Assembly (NCBI GenBank): GCA_905201175.1
Contig: CAJKNC010000100.1
Location: 1 to 5,636, forward strand
Source: an uncultured Succinatimonas sp.
GTDB taxonomy: Bacteria > Pseudomonadota > Gammaproteobacteria > Enterobacterales > Succinivibrionaceae
Direction: 5' to 3'
DNA: 5,636 nt
Shown here one piece after another: positions 1 to 5,053 of this stretch (positions are counted from its first letter, which is position 1; the number at the start of each line of letters is the position of its first letter). Position numbers and translations under genes: made by a program. A model generated the notes under the pieces. The model had not been told where the DNA came from. It did no database searches and was given only the letters and a program-made list of their open reading frames with translations.

Positions 1-66
1 TGTTTTTTTACTAATATACTTTGTATTTAAAAATATACACTTTTTGACATATAGAATAAAAATATA
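1..66 (+). promoter_or_regulatory. AT-rich upstream region of the small secreted gene
   Basis: This stretch is almost entirely A and T. The T-run at 2-9 could be the tail of a terminator whose stem lies outside the window. Several promoter-like pieces are visible but none forms a clean pair. TATACT (15-20) would need a -35 box before base 1. TTGACA (44-49) is a perfect -35 box, but TATAAT (63-68) is only 13 bases away and overlaps the start codon. TAGAAT (52-57) has no good -35 box. AATATAC occurs twice, at 13-19 and 32-38, and TGTAT/ATACA (22-26/35-39) is a short inverted repeat. The gene is probably expressed from here, but I cannot say which elements are used. Confidence 0.35.
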
Positions 67-300
67 ATGAAACTCAAACTTATTTTAGGATTATTCTGCC
101 TGCTCTGTACACAAGCTTTCGCAAACAATGTTTTAAATATCCCTGAGCCTTCGCTCAGCAGCTGTACAGACAAAACATTTTTAGATACTTTAGAAAAGCG
201 CTTACAAAACGACTTTACTAAACATGAAATTACCAGAGAAGAATTATATAAATATCAGGAATTTTCAGCACATTGCTTATTACTTCTAAGGCAAAAATAA
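67..300 (+). CDS. Small secreted protein of unknown function
   Basis: This encodes 77 residues that I do not recognise as any family. The N-terminus is a typical Sec signal peptide: positive residues K2 and K4, a hydrophobic core (about 5-14), and an AFA motif predicting cleavage after A19. The mature part would be about 58 residues, charged and probably helical, with two cysteines (C33 and C70) that could form one disulfide in the periplasm. The signal peptide also has cysteines at C11 and C14, but the residues before them do not fit a lipobox, so a lipoprotein is unlikely. The start is secure against extension because an in-frame TGA lies at 46-48. There is no recognisable Shine-Dalgarno before the ATG, which is odd. 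A strong terminator begins right after the stop, so the gene is the last or only one of its transcript. That it is real rests on the signal peptide and terminator; its function is unknown. Confidence 0.68.
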   Translation: MKLKLILGLFCLLCTQAFANNVLNIPEPSLSSCTDKTFLDTLEKRLQNDFTKHEITREELYKYQEFSAHCLLLLRQK

Positions 301-337
301 AAATACCGCTGCAGGACTTCTGCAGCGGTATTTTTTC
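301..337. terminator. Bidirectional Rho-independent terminator
   Basis: A perfect 12-bp stem (ATACCGCTGCAG at 303-314, CTGCAGCGGTAT at 320-331) closes a 5-base loop (GACTT). T-runs follow on both strands: 331-336 on the plus strand, and the complement of the A-rich stretch before 303 on the minus strand. It sits between two converging genes, the small secreted protein and the YhcH-like gene ending at 369, and very likely ends both transcripts. Confidence 0.95.
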
Positions 338-368
338 TAAAGCTATTCTGCTTAATCTTATTTAAAAA

Positions 369-821
369 TTATAGCTTAACTTTTACAACTACCTTTACAA
401 CAGGCATCTCATTGCCGTTATAGGCTGCGCGAGGCTGATGTACTTCTTCCGGAGGAACAACCACGAAATCACCGGCCTTAAGATTTACCGGAGTATAGAA
501 AGCAGGAGCCTCAAAGAAATAAACATCGTTAGCAGGTACAGACTCAACTAATTTGCAATCATCGCGTAATGCAACACCGAAAGACTCCTGACCTTCAGCT
601 AAGTACTGAATATCGAAATAATCGTTGTGAGCCTCAAAACGAGCTTTATCAAACGGTAATGTGGTATAACGCTGTACTAAAGCAAAAACGCCGTCACAAA
701 TCTCATAGCGGCCATCAGCCATTTTAGTGACATCATTATCATTTAACCACTTATAAGCGGCCTTAAATTTAGGCTCTAAATAATCATACTTAGTTGCAAG
801 CTTAATAGAACTAGCTAACAT
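369..821 (-). CDS. YhcH/YjgK/YiaL (DUF386) family protein
   Basis: This 150-residue protein has the length and layout of the YhcH/YjgK/YiaL family, single-domain cupin-like beta barrels related to EbgC. E. coli YhcH (NanQ) acts on sialic acid anomers, and YiaL sits in a sugar-acid and pentulose operon, so a role in anomerising or isomerising a free sugar in the cytoplasm is likely. Visible family marks are GRYEI (37-41), FEAHNDYFDIQYL (62-74), whose H65, D70 and Q72 fall in the conserved pocket region, VPPEEVHQP (122-130) with H128, and the basic, valine-rich C-terminal strand ending KVVVKVKL. The start is supported by AAAGGAG on the minus strand (831-837), 9 bases before the ATG. The gene converges on the small secreted gene and lies downstream of yfcE. 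No sialic acid genes are visible, so the substrate cannot be named, nor which paralogue it represents. Confidence 0.9.
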   Translation of the reverse strand: MLASSIKLATKYDYLEPKFKAAYKWLNDNDVTKMADGRYEICDGVFALVQRYTTLPFDKARFEAHNDYFDIQYLAEGQESFGVALRDDCKLVESVPANDVYFFEAPAFYTPVNLKAGDFVVVPPEEVHQPRAAYNGNEMPVVKVVVKVKL

Positions 822-852
822 TATTGTGTTCTCCTTTATTTATGGTGCAAAT

Positions 853-882
853 ATAATAACTTATCAATATAAAGAGAGGCAA
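853..882 (-). promoter_or_regulatory. Candidate promoter for the YhcH-like gene
   Basis: Read on the minus strand, TTGCCT (877-882) and TATTAT (853-858) are separated by 18 bases and would place the transcription start near 846, just before the AAAGGAG ribosome binding site. Each box is an imperfect sigma-70 match (4/6 and 5/6), and in DNA this AT-rich such matches arise by chance. A second pairing from TTGATA (862-867) to CATAAA (839-844), with a 17-base spacer, is also possible. Confidence 0.35.
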
Positions 883-987
883 AAACTGTCTCTCAAATTC
901 GTGGCCTGCTTAGCATTTATTTTTAAATTTTTGCGTAATTAATTGCTTATAGACACAAGCATTTGCGTTGATAATACCCTTTACGCA

Positions 988-1572
988 CTAAAATAGCTCA
1001 TCAAAAGCTAATTTATTTAAAAGTTTTCCTTCTAAATTAAATAGTTTTACACCTTCTTCGTCTATTAATGCAAAGCCTTTTTCAGTACCTCCCTTAGGAA
1101 TAGTAATGGAGCCTGGATTTAAACTCTTGATACCGGATTTATGCTCAAAAATACCGCTTACATGAGTATGTCCGCTTAAGACCAAATCATGAGAGGTTAG
1201 ACCTAAAAGCTCTAGATCTTCACAAGTTTCGATTTTATGCAAATGCCCATGAGTCAAAAATATGCGGCATATCCCTTTTTTAGTCTCACAATACAGCCAG
1301 CCGTAAGGAGCATTGCACGGGAAGGAAAAGACCATGCTGTCAACCTCACTGTCACAATTGCCGCGAACGGCAATAATGTGTTTTTTATGAGCATTTAAAA
1401 GATCCGCTACGCATGGCGGCGCATATGATTTAGGAACACAATTACGCGGACCATGATTTAGGAGATCTCCTAAAAGGACTATGGCATCGCACTTCAAACT
1501 TTCAAAAAAGCTCAATGCCTGGGTTAATTCTTCAGCTCCGCCATGAATATCTGATAAGACTAAATAACGCAT
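988..1572 (-). CDS. yfcE: YfcE family metallophosphoesterase (phosphodiesterase)
   Basis: This 194-residue cytoplasmic enzyme belongs to the calcineurin-like phosphoesterase superfamily. E. coli YfcE is a manganese-dependent phosphodiesterase with activity on artificial substrates and no firmly known physiological one. The full set of metal-binding motifs is present: DIH (D8, H10), GD with D36 in LLGDLLNHGPRN, GNCDSEVD (71-78, with N72), THGH (107-110) and GHTH (134-137), then NPGSITIPKGG (152-162). The segments LNHGPRN, AVRGNCDSEVD and FLTHGHL match E. coli YfcE nearly word for word, which is why I use the name. E. coli YfcE has about 184 residues, so this copy is slightly longer. I chose the ATG at 1572 rather than the one at 1578 because AAGG (1581-1584) is 8 bases from the former and only 2 from the latter; the difference is two residues. 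The gene is divergent from the MFS gene. No strong terminator follows it, so readthrough into the YhcH-like gene is possible. Confidence 0.95.
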   Translation of the reverse strand: MRYLVLSDIHGGAEELTQALSFFESLKCDAIVLLGDLLNHGPRNCVPKSYAPPCVADLLNAHKKHIIAVRGNCDSEVDSMVFSFPCNAPYGWLYCETKKGICRIFLTHGHLHKIETCEDLELLGLTSHDLVLSGHTHVSGIFEHKSGIKSLNPGSITIPKGGTEKGFALIDEEGVKLFNLEGKLLNKLAFDELF

Positions 1573-1580
1573 ATTCATAC

Positions 1581-1584
1581 CTTA
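1581..1584 (-). promoter_or_regulatory. Ribosome binding site deciding the yfcE start
   Basis: The minus strand reads AAGG here, followed by two possible in-frame ATG codons (ending at 1578 and 1572). Spacings are 2 and 8 bases. Only the 8-base spacing is usual, so translation most likely begins at 1572, giving MRYLVLSDIHG. Confidence 0.6.
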
Positions 1585-1612
1585 AAAATTTATGCTCAGC
1601 GAGTTTATTGCC

Positions 1613-1618
1613 TATAAT
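1613..1618 (+). promoter_or_regulatory. Candidate -10 box for the MFS gene
   Basis: TATAAT is a perfect sigma-70 -10 hexamer in the gap between the divergent yfcE and MFS genes. Its best -35 partner, TTTATG at 1589-1594 with an 18-base spacer, is weak. Transcription from here would give a leader of about 100 bases before the ATG at 1727, containing the hairpin at 1637-1664 and the palindrome at 1667-1683. The overlapping minus-strand TATTAT (1614-1619) could serve yfcE, but it lacks a good -35 box. Confidence 0.4.
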
Positions 1619-1636
1619 AATGAAGCTCTTTTAAAT

Positions 1637-1664
1637 AAAAAGATTGAGAATAACTCTCTTTTTT
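1637..1664. repeat. Inverted repeat in the yfcE-MFS gap
   Basis: AAAAAGA (1637-1643) pairs with TCTTTTT (1657-1663). Inside, GAG (1646-1648) pairs with CTC (1654-1656) across the loop AATAA, leaving a two-base TT bulge. In RNA this is a hairpin rich in A-U pairs with a T-run on its 3' side, so it could act as a weak attenuator in the MFS leader or simply as a DNA site. It has too few G-C pairs to call a terminator. Confidence 0.35.
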
Positions 1665-1666
1665 AT

Positions 1667-1683
1667 CTAAAAAATATTTTTAG
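1667..1683. repeat. AT-rich palindrome upstream of the MFS gene
   Basis: CTAAAAA (1667-1673) and TTTTTAG (1677-1683) are perfect 7-base arms around ATA. The element lies 43 bases before the likely MFS start. Drug exporters are often controlled by a regulator binding a palindrome near the promoter, so this could be an operator, but no regulator gene is in the window and AT-rich DNA produces such palindromes readily. Confidence 0.35.
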
Positions 1684-1715
1684 TATTATTCTAAATAACA
1701 TATACATCTGGCAAC

Positions 1716-1719
1716 GGAA
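1716..1719 (+). promoter_or_regulatory. Ribosome binding site deciding the MFS start
   Basis: GGAA lies 7 bases before the ATG at 1727. The earlier in-frame ATG at 1592 has only A/T sequence before it and no Shine-Dalgarno. This favours the internal start, as does the protein sequence. Confidence 0.55.
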
Positions 1720-1726
1720 TTATTTT

Positions 1727-3124
1727 ATGAATACTAATATAATCTTAGTAATTGCTTCCTGCATTACTTCTTTTTTTAGCTCTTTTATGAGCAGTTCTAT
1801 CAATGTAGCTATTCCGGCTATTGCCAATAGCTACGATATAGCGCCGCAAATAATTCCTAATGCCATCAGCGCCTATGTAATTACCGTAACGGCTTTTATC
1901 TTTCCTTCTATAGCCCTAGCAAATCGTTTCGGCTTTCGCAATATATTTATATTTGGAGCCTTAAGCTCTGCTATTACAGCTATGATCGTACCTTTTGCTC
2001 CAAACTTCGTGCTTTTTACTTTAGGAAGAGCTCTGCAGGGCATATGCAACGCAAGCATTTTTTGTACCTCAATGGCTCTGATTACCTACCATGTTCCCAA
2101 AGAAAAACGCGGCTTTTATATTGGGATCTGTACTTCTGCAGTCTATGCAGGCTTGACTTTTTCTCCGACACTAGGCGGTCTGATTACGGATCATTTAGGC
2201 TGGCAATACATGTTTTACATTGCAGCTACAGGAAATCTGATTGCCGGAGCCTTACTTTTTAAAATTCCAAAAGATCCTAATGTAAGTACAGGCTATCCGC
2301 TAATCCGCATGACGATCTGTACATTAAGCGTCGCTCTTATTTTCTTATCTTTAGCTTTTATAACCAAAGGCACAATTTACATTTTTATCTTAATATTAGG
2401 CATAATTATTGCTGCTTATTATCTCATCTTAGAAAAGAAATCTCGCCGGCCGCTTTTACCGATCAATTTATTGCTTGAAAATAAAGTATTAATTTACAGT
2501 CTTTTAGCTTCTTTATGTAATTATATGGCTACATTTGCCATAGCTTTACTGCTATCTATGCACCTGCAATTGATTACAGATTTATCTGCTTCTCAAACAG
2601 GATTTATTTTAATGATAGGACCTTTATGCCAATGCCTGCTTTCTCCGATTTCAGGAAAATTAGTCGGCAAATTAAGCCCTCATACCTTAGTTTTAAGCGG
2701 CATGCTGTTATCTACAATTGCAACTCTTATCTATTCCAATTTAACTTTAACTACTGCTCTAATCATCATCAATATTTCTCAAATTCTAGGAGGTATCGGC
2801 TTTGGACTGTTCTCATCTCCAAATACAACTTTAATTATGGGATCTGTTGATAAAACCAAACTAGCTTTGGTAAATGGATTGCAGGCCTTCTCTCGCAATC
2901 TAGGCATGGCTTTATGCATGGCTGTAGTCACGCTTATAATCAGCCTGCTAATCAAAGTTGATCACGAAGATGCGCTTTACAAAGCAGAGCTCAACGATAC
3001 CATCAGTTCATGCTTTTTTATTTCAACAATTATCGGATTAGCAGGTATTTTCTTTTGTTCTGTCAGTGCCTACTACTATTATAAAAATCGCAAATCGCAA
3101 ACTGATTTGCGAACTATAAAATAA
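1727..3124 (+). CDS. MFS transporter, DHA2 (EmrB/QacA-like) family
   Basis: From this start the protein has 465 residues, the usual size for DHA2 proton-driven exporters with 14 predicted membrane helices in the inner membrane. Hydrophobic segments run almost throughout, the first at about 4-20. Family motifs are a motif A-like loop NRFGFRN (66-72), motif B LGRALQG with R101, and an antiporter motif C-like AGLTFSPTLGG (141-151), where the usual GP is SP. HLGWQYMF (156-163) is the typical DHA2 stretch after motif C. The cargo cannot be read from sequence; drugs, bile acids or other small toxic compounds are likely classes. Opening at the in-frame ATG at 1592 would add 45 residues, mostly A/T-rich codons with no homology I recognise, and no ribosome binding site supports it. 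The stop lies in A/T-rich DNA after a hairpin in the last codons. It runs divergently from yfcE, and no strong terminator separates it from the downstream kinase gene. Confidence 0.9.
   Translation: MNTNIILVIASCITSFFSSFMSSSINVAIPAIANSYDIAPQIIPNAISAYVITVTAFIFPSIALANRFGFRNIFIFGALSSAITAMIVPFAPNFVLFTLGRALQGICNASIFCTSMALITYHVPKEKRGFYIGICTSAVYAGLTFSPTLGGLITDHLGWQYMFYIAATGNLIAGALLFKIPKDPNVSTGYPLIRMTICTLSVALIFLSLAFITKGTIYIFILILGIIIAAYYLILEKKSRRPLLPINLLLENKVLIYSLLASLCNYMATFAIALLLSMHLQLITDLSASQTGFILMIGPLCQCLLSPISGKLVGKLSPHTLVLSGMLLSTIATLIYSNLTLTTALIIINISQILGGIGFGLFSSPNTTLIMGSVDKTKLALVNGLQAFSRNLGMALCMAVVTLIISLLIKVDHEDALYKAELNDTISSCFFISTIIGLAGIFFCSVSAYYYYKNRKSQTDLRTIK
3089..3111. repeat. Hairpin inside the 3' end of the MFS gene
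   Basis: CGCAAATC (3089-3096) and GATTTGCG (3104-3111) form a perfect 8-bp stem with a 7-base loop, within the codons for the last residues of the transporter. On the plus strand no T-run follows, so it is not a normal terminator for this gene, though it might protect the 3' end. On the minus strand the stem is followed by ATTTTTAT, which looks more like a weak terminator for antisense transcription. The unit TCGCAAA is also directly repeated (3088-3094 and 3095-3101). Confidence 0.5.
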
Positions 3125-3199
3125 AATTTAAAAATAATAAAAAGCTTTGTTTATATGCCAAAATTAGGCTTATTACTTTTATTCAAAATAGTGAGGAAT

Positions 3200-3230
3200 T
3201 TAACATTACTGAAAACGTTTGTGGTATAAG
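3200..3230 (+). promoter_or_regulatory. Extended -10 promoter of the FGGY kinase gene
   Basis: TGGTATAAG (3222-3230) is an extended -10 element, with TG one base before the hexamer TATAAG. TTAACA (3200-3205) matches the -35 consensus at 5 of 6 positions but at a long 19-base spacing, which an extended -10 can tolerate. Transcription would start near 3237, giving a leader of about 37 bases that is almost entirely the hairpin at 3236-3268. Confidence 0.6.
3210..3223. promoter_or_regulatory. LacI/GalR-like operator candidate
   Basis: TGAAAACGTTTGTG contains the perfect palindrome AAACGTTT (3213-3220) centred on CG. LacI/GalR-family regulators such as PurR and CcpA typically bind palindromes with a central CG of this kind. 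It lies between the -35 and -10 boxes of the kinase promoter, where a bound repressor would block RNA polymerase. The right half is degenerate and no regulator gene is in view, so this is an inference from motif and position. Confidence 0.45.
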
Positions 3231-3235
3231 ATTAC

Positions 3236-3268
3236 TGCATTCATAAAATGTTTTATTTAAGGAATGCA
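3236..3268 (+). promoter_or_regulatory. Leader hairpin overlapping the kinase ribosome binding site
   Basis: TGCATTC (3236-3242) pairs with GAATGCA (3262-3268). Inside, ATAAA (3243-3247) pairs with TTTAT (3252-3256), and TTAAG (3257-3261) is bulged out on the 3' side. The ribosome binding site AAGGA (3259-3263), 10 bases before the ATG at 3274, straddles the bulge and stem, so folding could limit translation. As DNA, the same inverted repeat lies at the predicted transcription start and could instead be an operator. Confidence 0.5.
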
Positions 3269-3273
3269 CCCTC

Positions 3274-4872
3274 ATGACCGAAATTAAAAATTTAATTGAA
3301 CAAGGCAAGGCTGTTTTAGGCATAGAGTTAGGCTCGACACGTATTAAAGCTGAGCTTATCAATCCTGAAACATACGCCCCGGTCGCCTCTGGAAGCCATA
3401 CTTGGGAAAACCATCTTGAAAATGGCATTTGGACCTACCATTTAGATGAGGTATGGACCGGCATTCAAGACTGTTATGCTGATTTGGTTAAAAATGTCCA
3501 AGAAAAATATGGGGTTGCACTTAAAGCTTTAGGCGGCTTTGGCGTATCTGCCATGATGCACGGCTATTTAGCCTTTGACAAAGACGGCAAGCAGCTAGCT
3601 CAATTCCGCACTTGGCGCAATACTAATGCTCGTAAAGCTTCTGAGGCTTTAACAGATGCTTTCCAATTCAATATCCCTGAGCGCTGGAGCATATCCCATC
3701 TTTATCAGTGCATCCTGGATAAGGAAGAACATGTAAAAGATGTGGCTTTCTTTACTACTTTGGCAGGTTATATTCACTGGAAGCTTACCGGCCGTAAAGT
3801 TTTAGGTATTGGTGATGCTGCCGGCATGTTCCCTATTGACTCGCAAACTGGTACCTATAAAGAAGATTACCTGGAAATTTTTGAAAAACTTATTGCTGAT
3901 AAAGGATTTAGCTGGAAGCTCAAAGAGCTCTTACCAGAGGTTTTAAATGCAGGTGAAGATGCAGGTAAAATTACCCCTGAAGGAGCTTTATTATTAGATC
4001 CTACAGGAAATTTACAGCCTTTCTGCCCTGTATGCCCTCCTGAGGGAGATGCCGGAACCGGTATGGTTGCCACCAATGCAGTAGCTGTAAGAACCGGTAA
4101 CGTTTCAGCCGGTACTTCCATATTTGCGATGATTGTCTTAGAAAAGGCTTTAAGCAAGCTTCATCGCGAAATTGATAATGTAACTACTCCTGACGGCAAG
4201 CAGGTTGCTATGGTTCATGCTAATAACTGCACCTCTGATTTAAATTCATGGGTCAATTTATTTGCAGACTTTGCCAAAACTGCAGGCTTTGAAATTGATA
4301 TGACCACTCTATTTAAAGTACTTTACAATAGTGCCTTAAAAGAAGGTGATCCTGACTGCGGCGGAGTTTTAACCTACGGCTACTTCTCAGGCGAATTCAT
4401 CACTGATATGAAGGAAGGACGTCCTTTATTAGTAAGAACTCCTAATGCTAAGTTTAATGTTGCCAACCTCATGCGTTCTAACCTCAACACTTCTTTAGGT
4501 GCTGTACGCTTAGGAATGGATATTCTTCATGACGAAGGCGTTAAGATTGACAAATTAATGGGCCATGGCGGTCTATTTAAGACCCCGGTAGTAGGTCAGC
4601 AGATCATGGCCGATGCCTTAAATTCTCCAGTAACCGTTATGACTACTGCAGGTGAAGGCGGTTCTTGGGGTATTGCCGTATTAGCTGCATATCTTGTAAA
4701 TAAAGAAGCTAACGAAAGCTTACCTGATTTCTTAAATAACAAAGTATTCGCCTGCGCTGAGGGCTCAACCCTAGAGCCTACAGCAGAAGGCGTCGAAGGA
4801 TTCAATGCCTTCATGAAAAATTATGTTAACTGCCTGCCTGTTGAACGAGCCGCAGTTGATTGCTTAAAGTAA
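3274..4872 (+). CDS. FGGY-family carbohydrate kinase (xylulokinase-like)
   Basis: This 532-residue cytoplasmic enzyme transfers phosphate from ATP to a sugar, most likely a ketopentose such as xylulose or ribulose. It has the two ASKHA-fold halves of FGGY kinases: the N-terminal phosphate-binding motif LGIELGSTRIK (15-25), the MHG substrate-loop motif in SAMMHGYLAFD (92-102), and PEGDAGTGM (256-264), whose D259 is the likely catalytic base. Next come RTGNVSAGTS (273-282) and an adenine-binding region with GHGG (430-433) and TAGEGGSWG (458-466). The overall wording resembles the Bifidobacterium-type xylulokinase branch found in Actinobacteria and Firmicutes, somewhat longer than E. coli XylB (about 484 residues). 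The start fits the usual N-terminus and has AAGGA at 3259-3263. No isomerase, epimerase or sugar transporter is adjacent, so the substrate is uncertain. Promoter, operator-like palindrome and leader hairpin upstream suggest regulated expression, and a strong terminator follows. Confidence 0.93.
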   Translation: MTEIKNLIEQGKAVLGIELGSTRIKAELINPETYAPVASGSHTWENHLENGIWTYHLDEVWTGIQDCYADLVKNVQEKYGVALKALGGFGVSAMMHGYLAFDKDGKQLAQFRTWRNTNARKASEALTDAFQFNIPERWSISHLYQCILDKEEHVKDVAFFTTLAGYIHWKLTGRKVLGIGDAAGMFPIDSQTGTYKEDYLEIFEKLIADKGFSWKLKELLPEVLNAGEDAGKITPEGALLLDPTGNLQPFCPVCPPEGDAGTGMVATNAVAVRTGNVSAGTSIFAMIVLEKALSKLHREIDNVTTPDGKQVAMVHANNCTSDLNSWVNLFADFAKTAGFEIDMTTLFKVLYNSALKEGDPDCGGVLTYGYFSGEFITDMKEGRPLLVRTPNAKFNVANLMRSNLNTSLGAVRLGMDILHDEGVKIDKLMGHGGLFKTPVVGQQIMADALNSPVTVMTTAGEGGSWGIAVLAAYLVNKEANESLPDFLNNKVFACAEGSTLEPTAEGVEGFNAFMKNYVNCLPVERAAVDCLK

Positions 4873-4900
4873 GCTAAATATTTATCCTCCAATAGATTGT

Positions 4901-4929
4901 CCGCGGATGAATAATCCGCGGTTTTTTTT
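4901..4929 (+). terminator. Rho-independent terminator of the kinase gene
   Basis: A perfect GC-rich 8-bp stem (CCGCGGAT at 4901-4908, ATCCGCGG at 4914-4921) closes a 5-base loop (GAATA) and is followed by eight T residues (4922-4929). It begins 28 bases after the kinase stop, so the kinase transcript ends here and the HIT gene needs its own promoter. Confidence 0.95.
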
Positions 4930-4994
4930 ATTCTGCATAAAATATTAATTATTTTATAAAATTATCCTAAGATCAAAGAATTATTTATAAGTAG

Positions 4995-5003
4995 TGCTAA
5001 TAT
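4995..5003 (+). promoter_or_regulatory. Candidate extended -10 for the HIT gene
   Basis: TGCTAATAT carries TG one base before TAATAT, the extended -10 layout. The -35 region (around 4975-4980) is A-rich and matches poorly. Because a strong terminator closes the previous gene, a promoter must lie between 4930 and 5053, and this is the best candidate. An alternative is TATAAA (5019-5024), also without a good -35. TTTATAA/TTATAAA (4984-4990/5018-5024) forms a distant inverted repeat of unclear meaning. Confidence 0.35.
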
Positions 5004-5053
5004 GCATAAGTCTGTTTTTATAAATGTTAATTTGATGCTTAGAGGATAATAAT

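Noticed and set aside
873..894. GAGAG/CTCTC hairpin as a terminator for yfcE
   Set aside because: The stem is only 5 bp with an 11-base loop and a weak T stretch on the minus strand, too little to call.
932..987. Inverted repeat TGCGTAA/TTACGCA downstream of yfcE
   Set aside because: The arms are perfect but 42 bases apart and not followed by a T-run, so neither a terminator nor an operator is convincing.
1873..2262. Open frames on the minus strand (1873-2058) and in another plus frame (2044-2262)
   Set aside because: Both lie inside the exporter gene, have no ribosome binding site or recognisable motif, and overlap a strongly supported membrane protein.
2626..2850. Second plus-strand frame inside the exporter
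   Set aside because: It is a shifted reading of membrane-helix codons, giving a polar sequence with no family resemblance.
3157..3180. GCC/GGC hairpin with T-rich tail after the exporter
   Set aside because: A 3-bp stem is too short; no credible terminator for the exporter was found here.
3183..3428. Minus-strand frame across the kinase promoter and start
   Set aside because: It would overlap the kinase N-terminus, which carries an intact phosphate-binding motif, and it has no ribosome binding site or known domain.
3867..4157. Minus-strand 96-residue frame inside the kinase
   Set aside because: It is antisense to conserved catalytic motifs, including the D259 region, and shows no motif of its own.
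4596..4814. Minus-strand frame near the kinase 3' end
   Set aside because: It is antisense to the adenine-binding region of the kinase, with no independent evidence.
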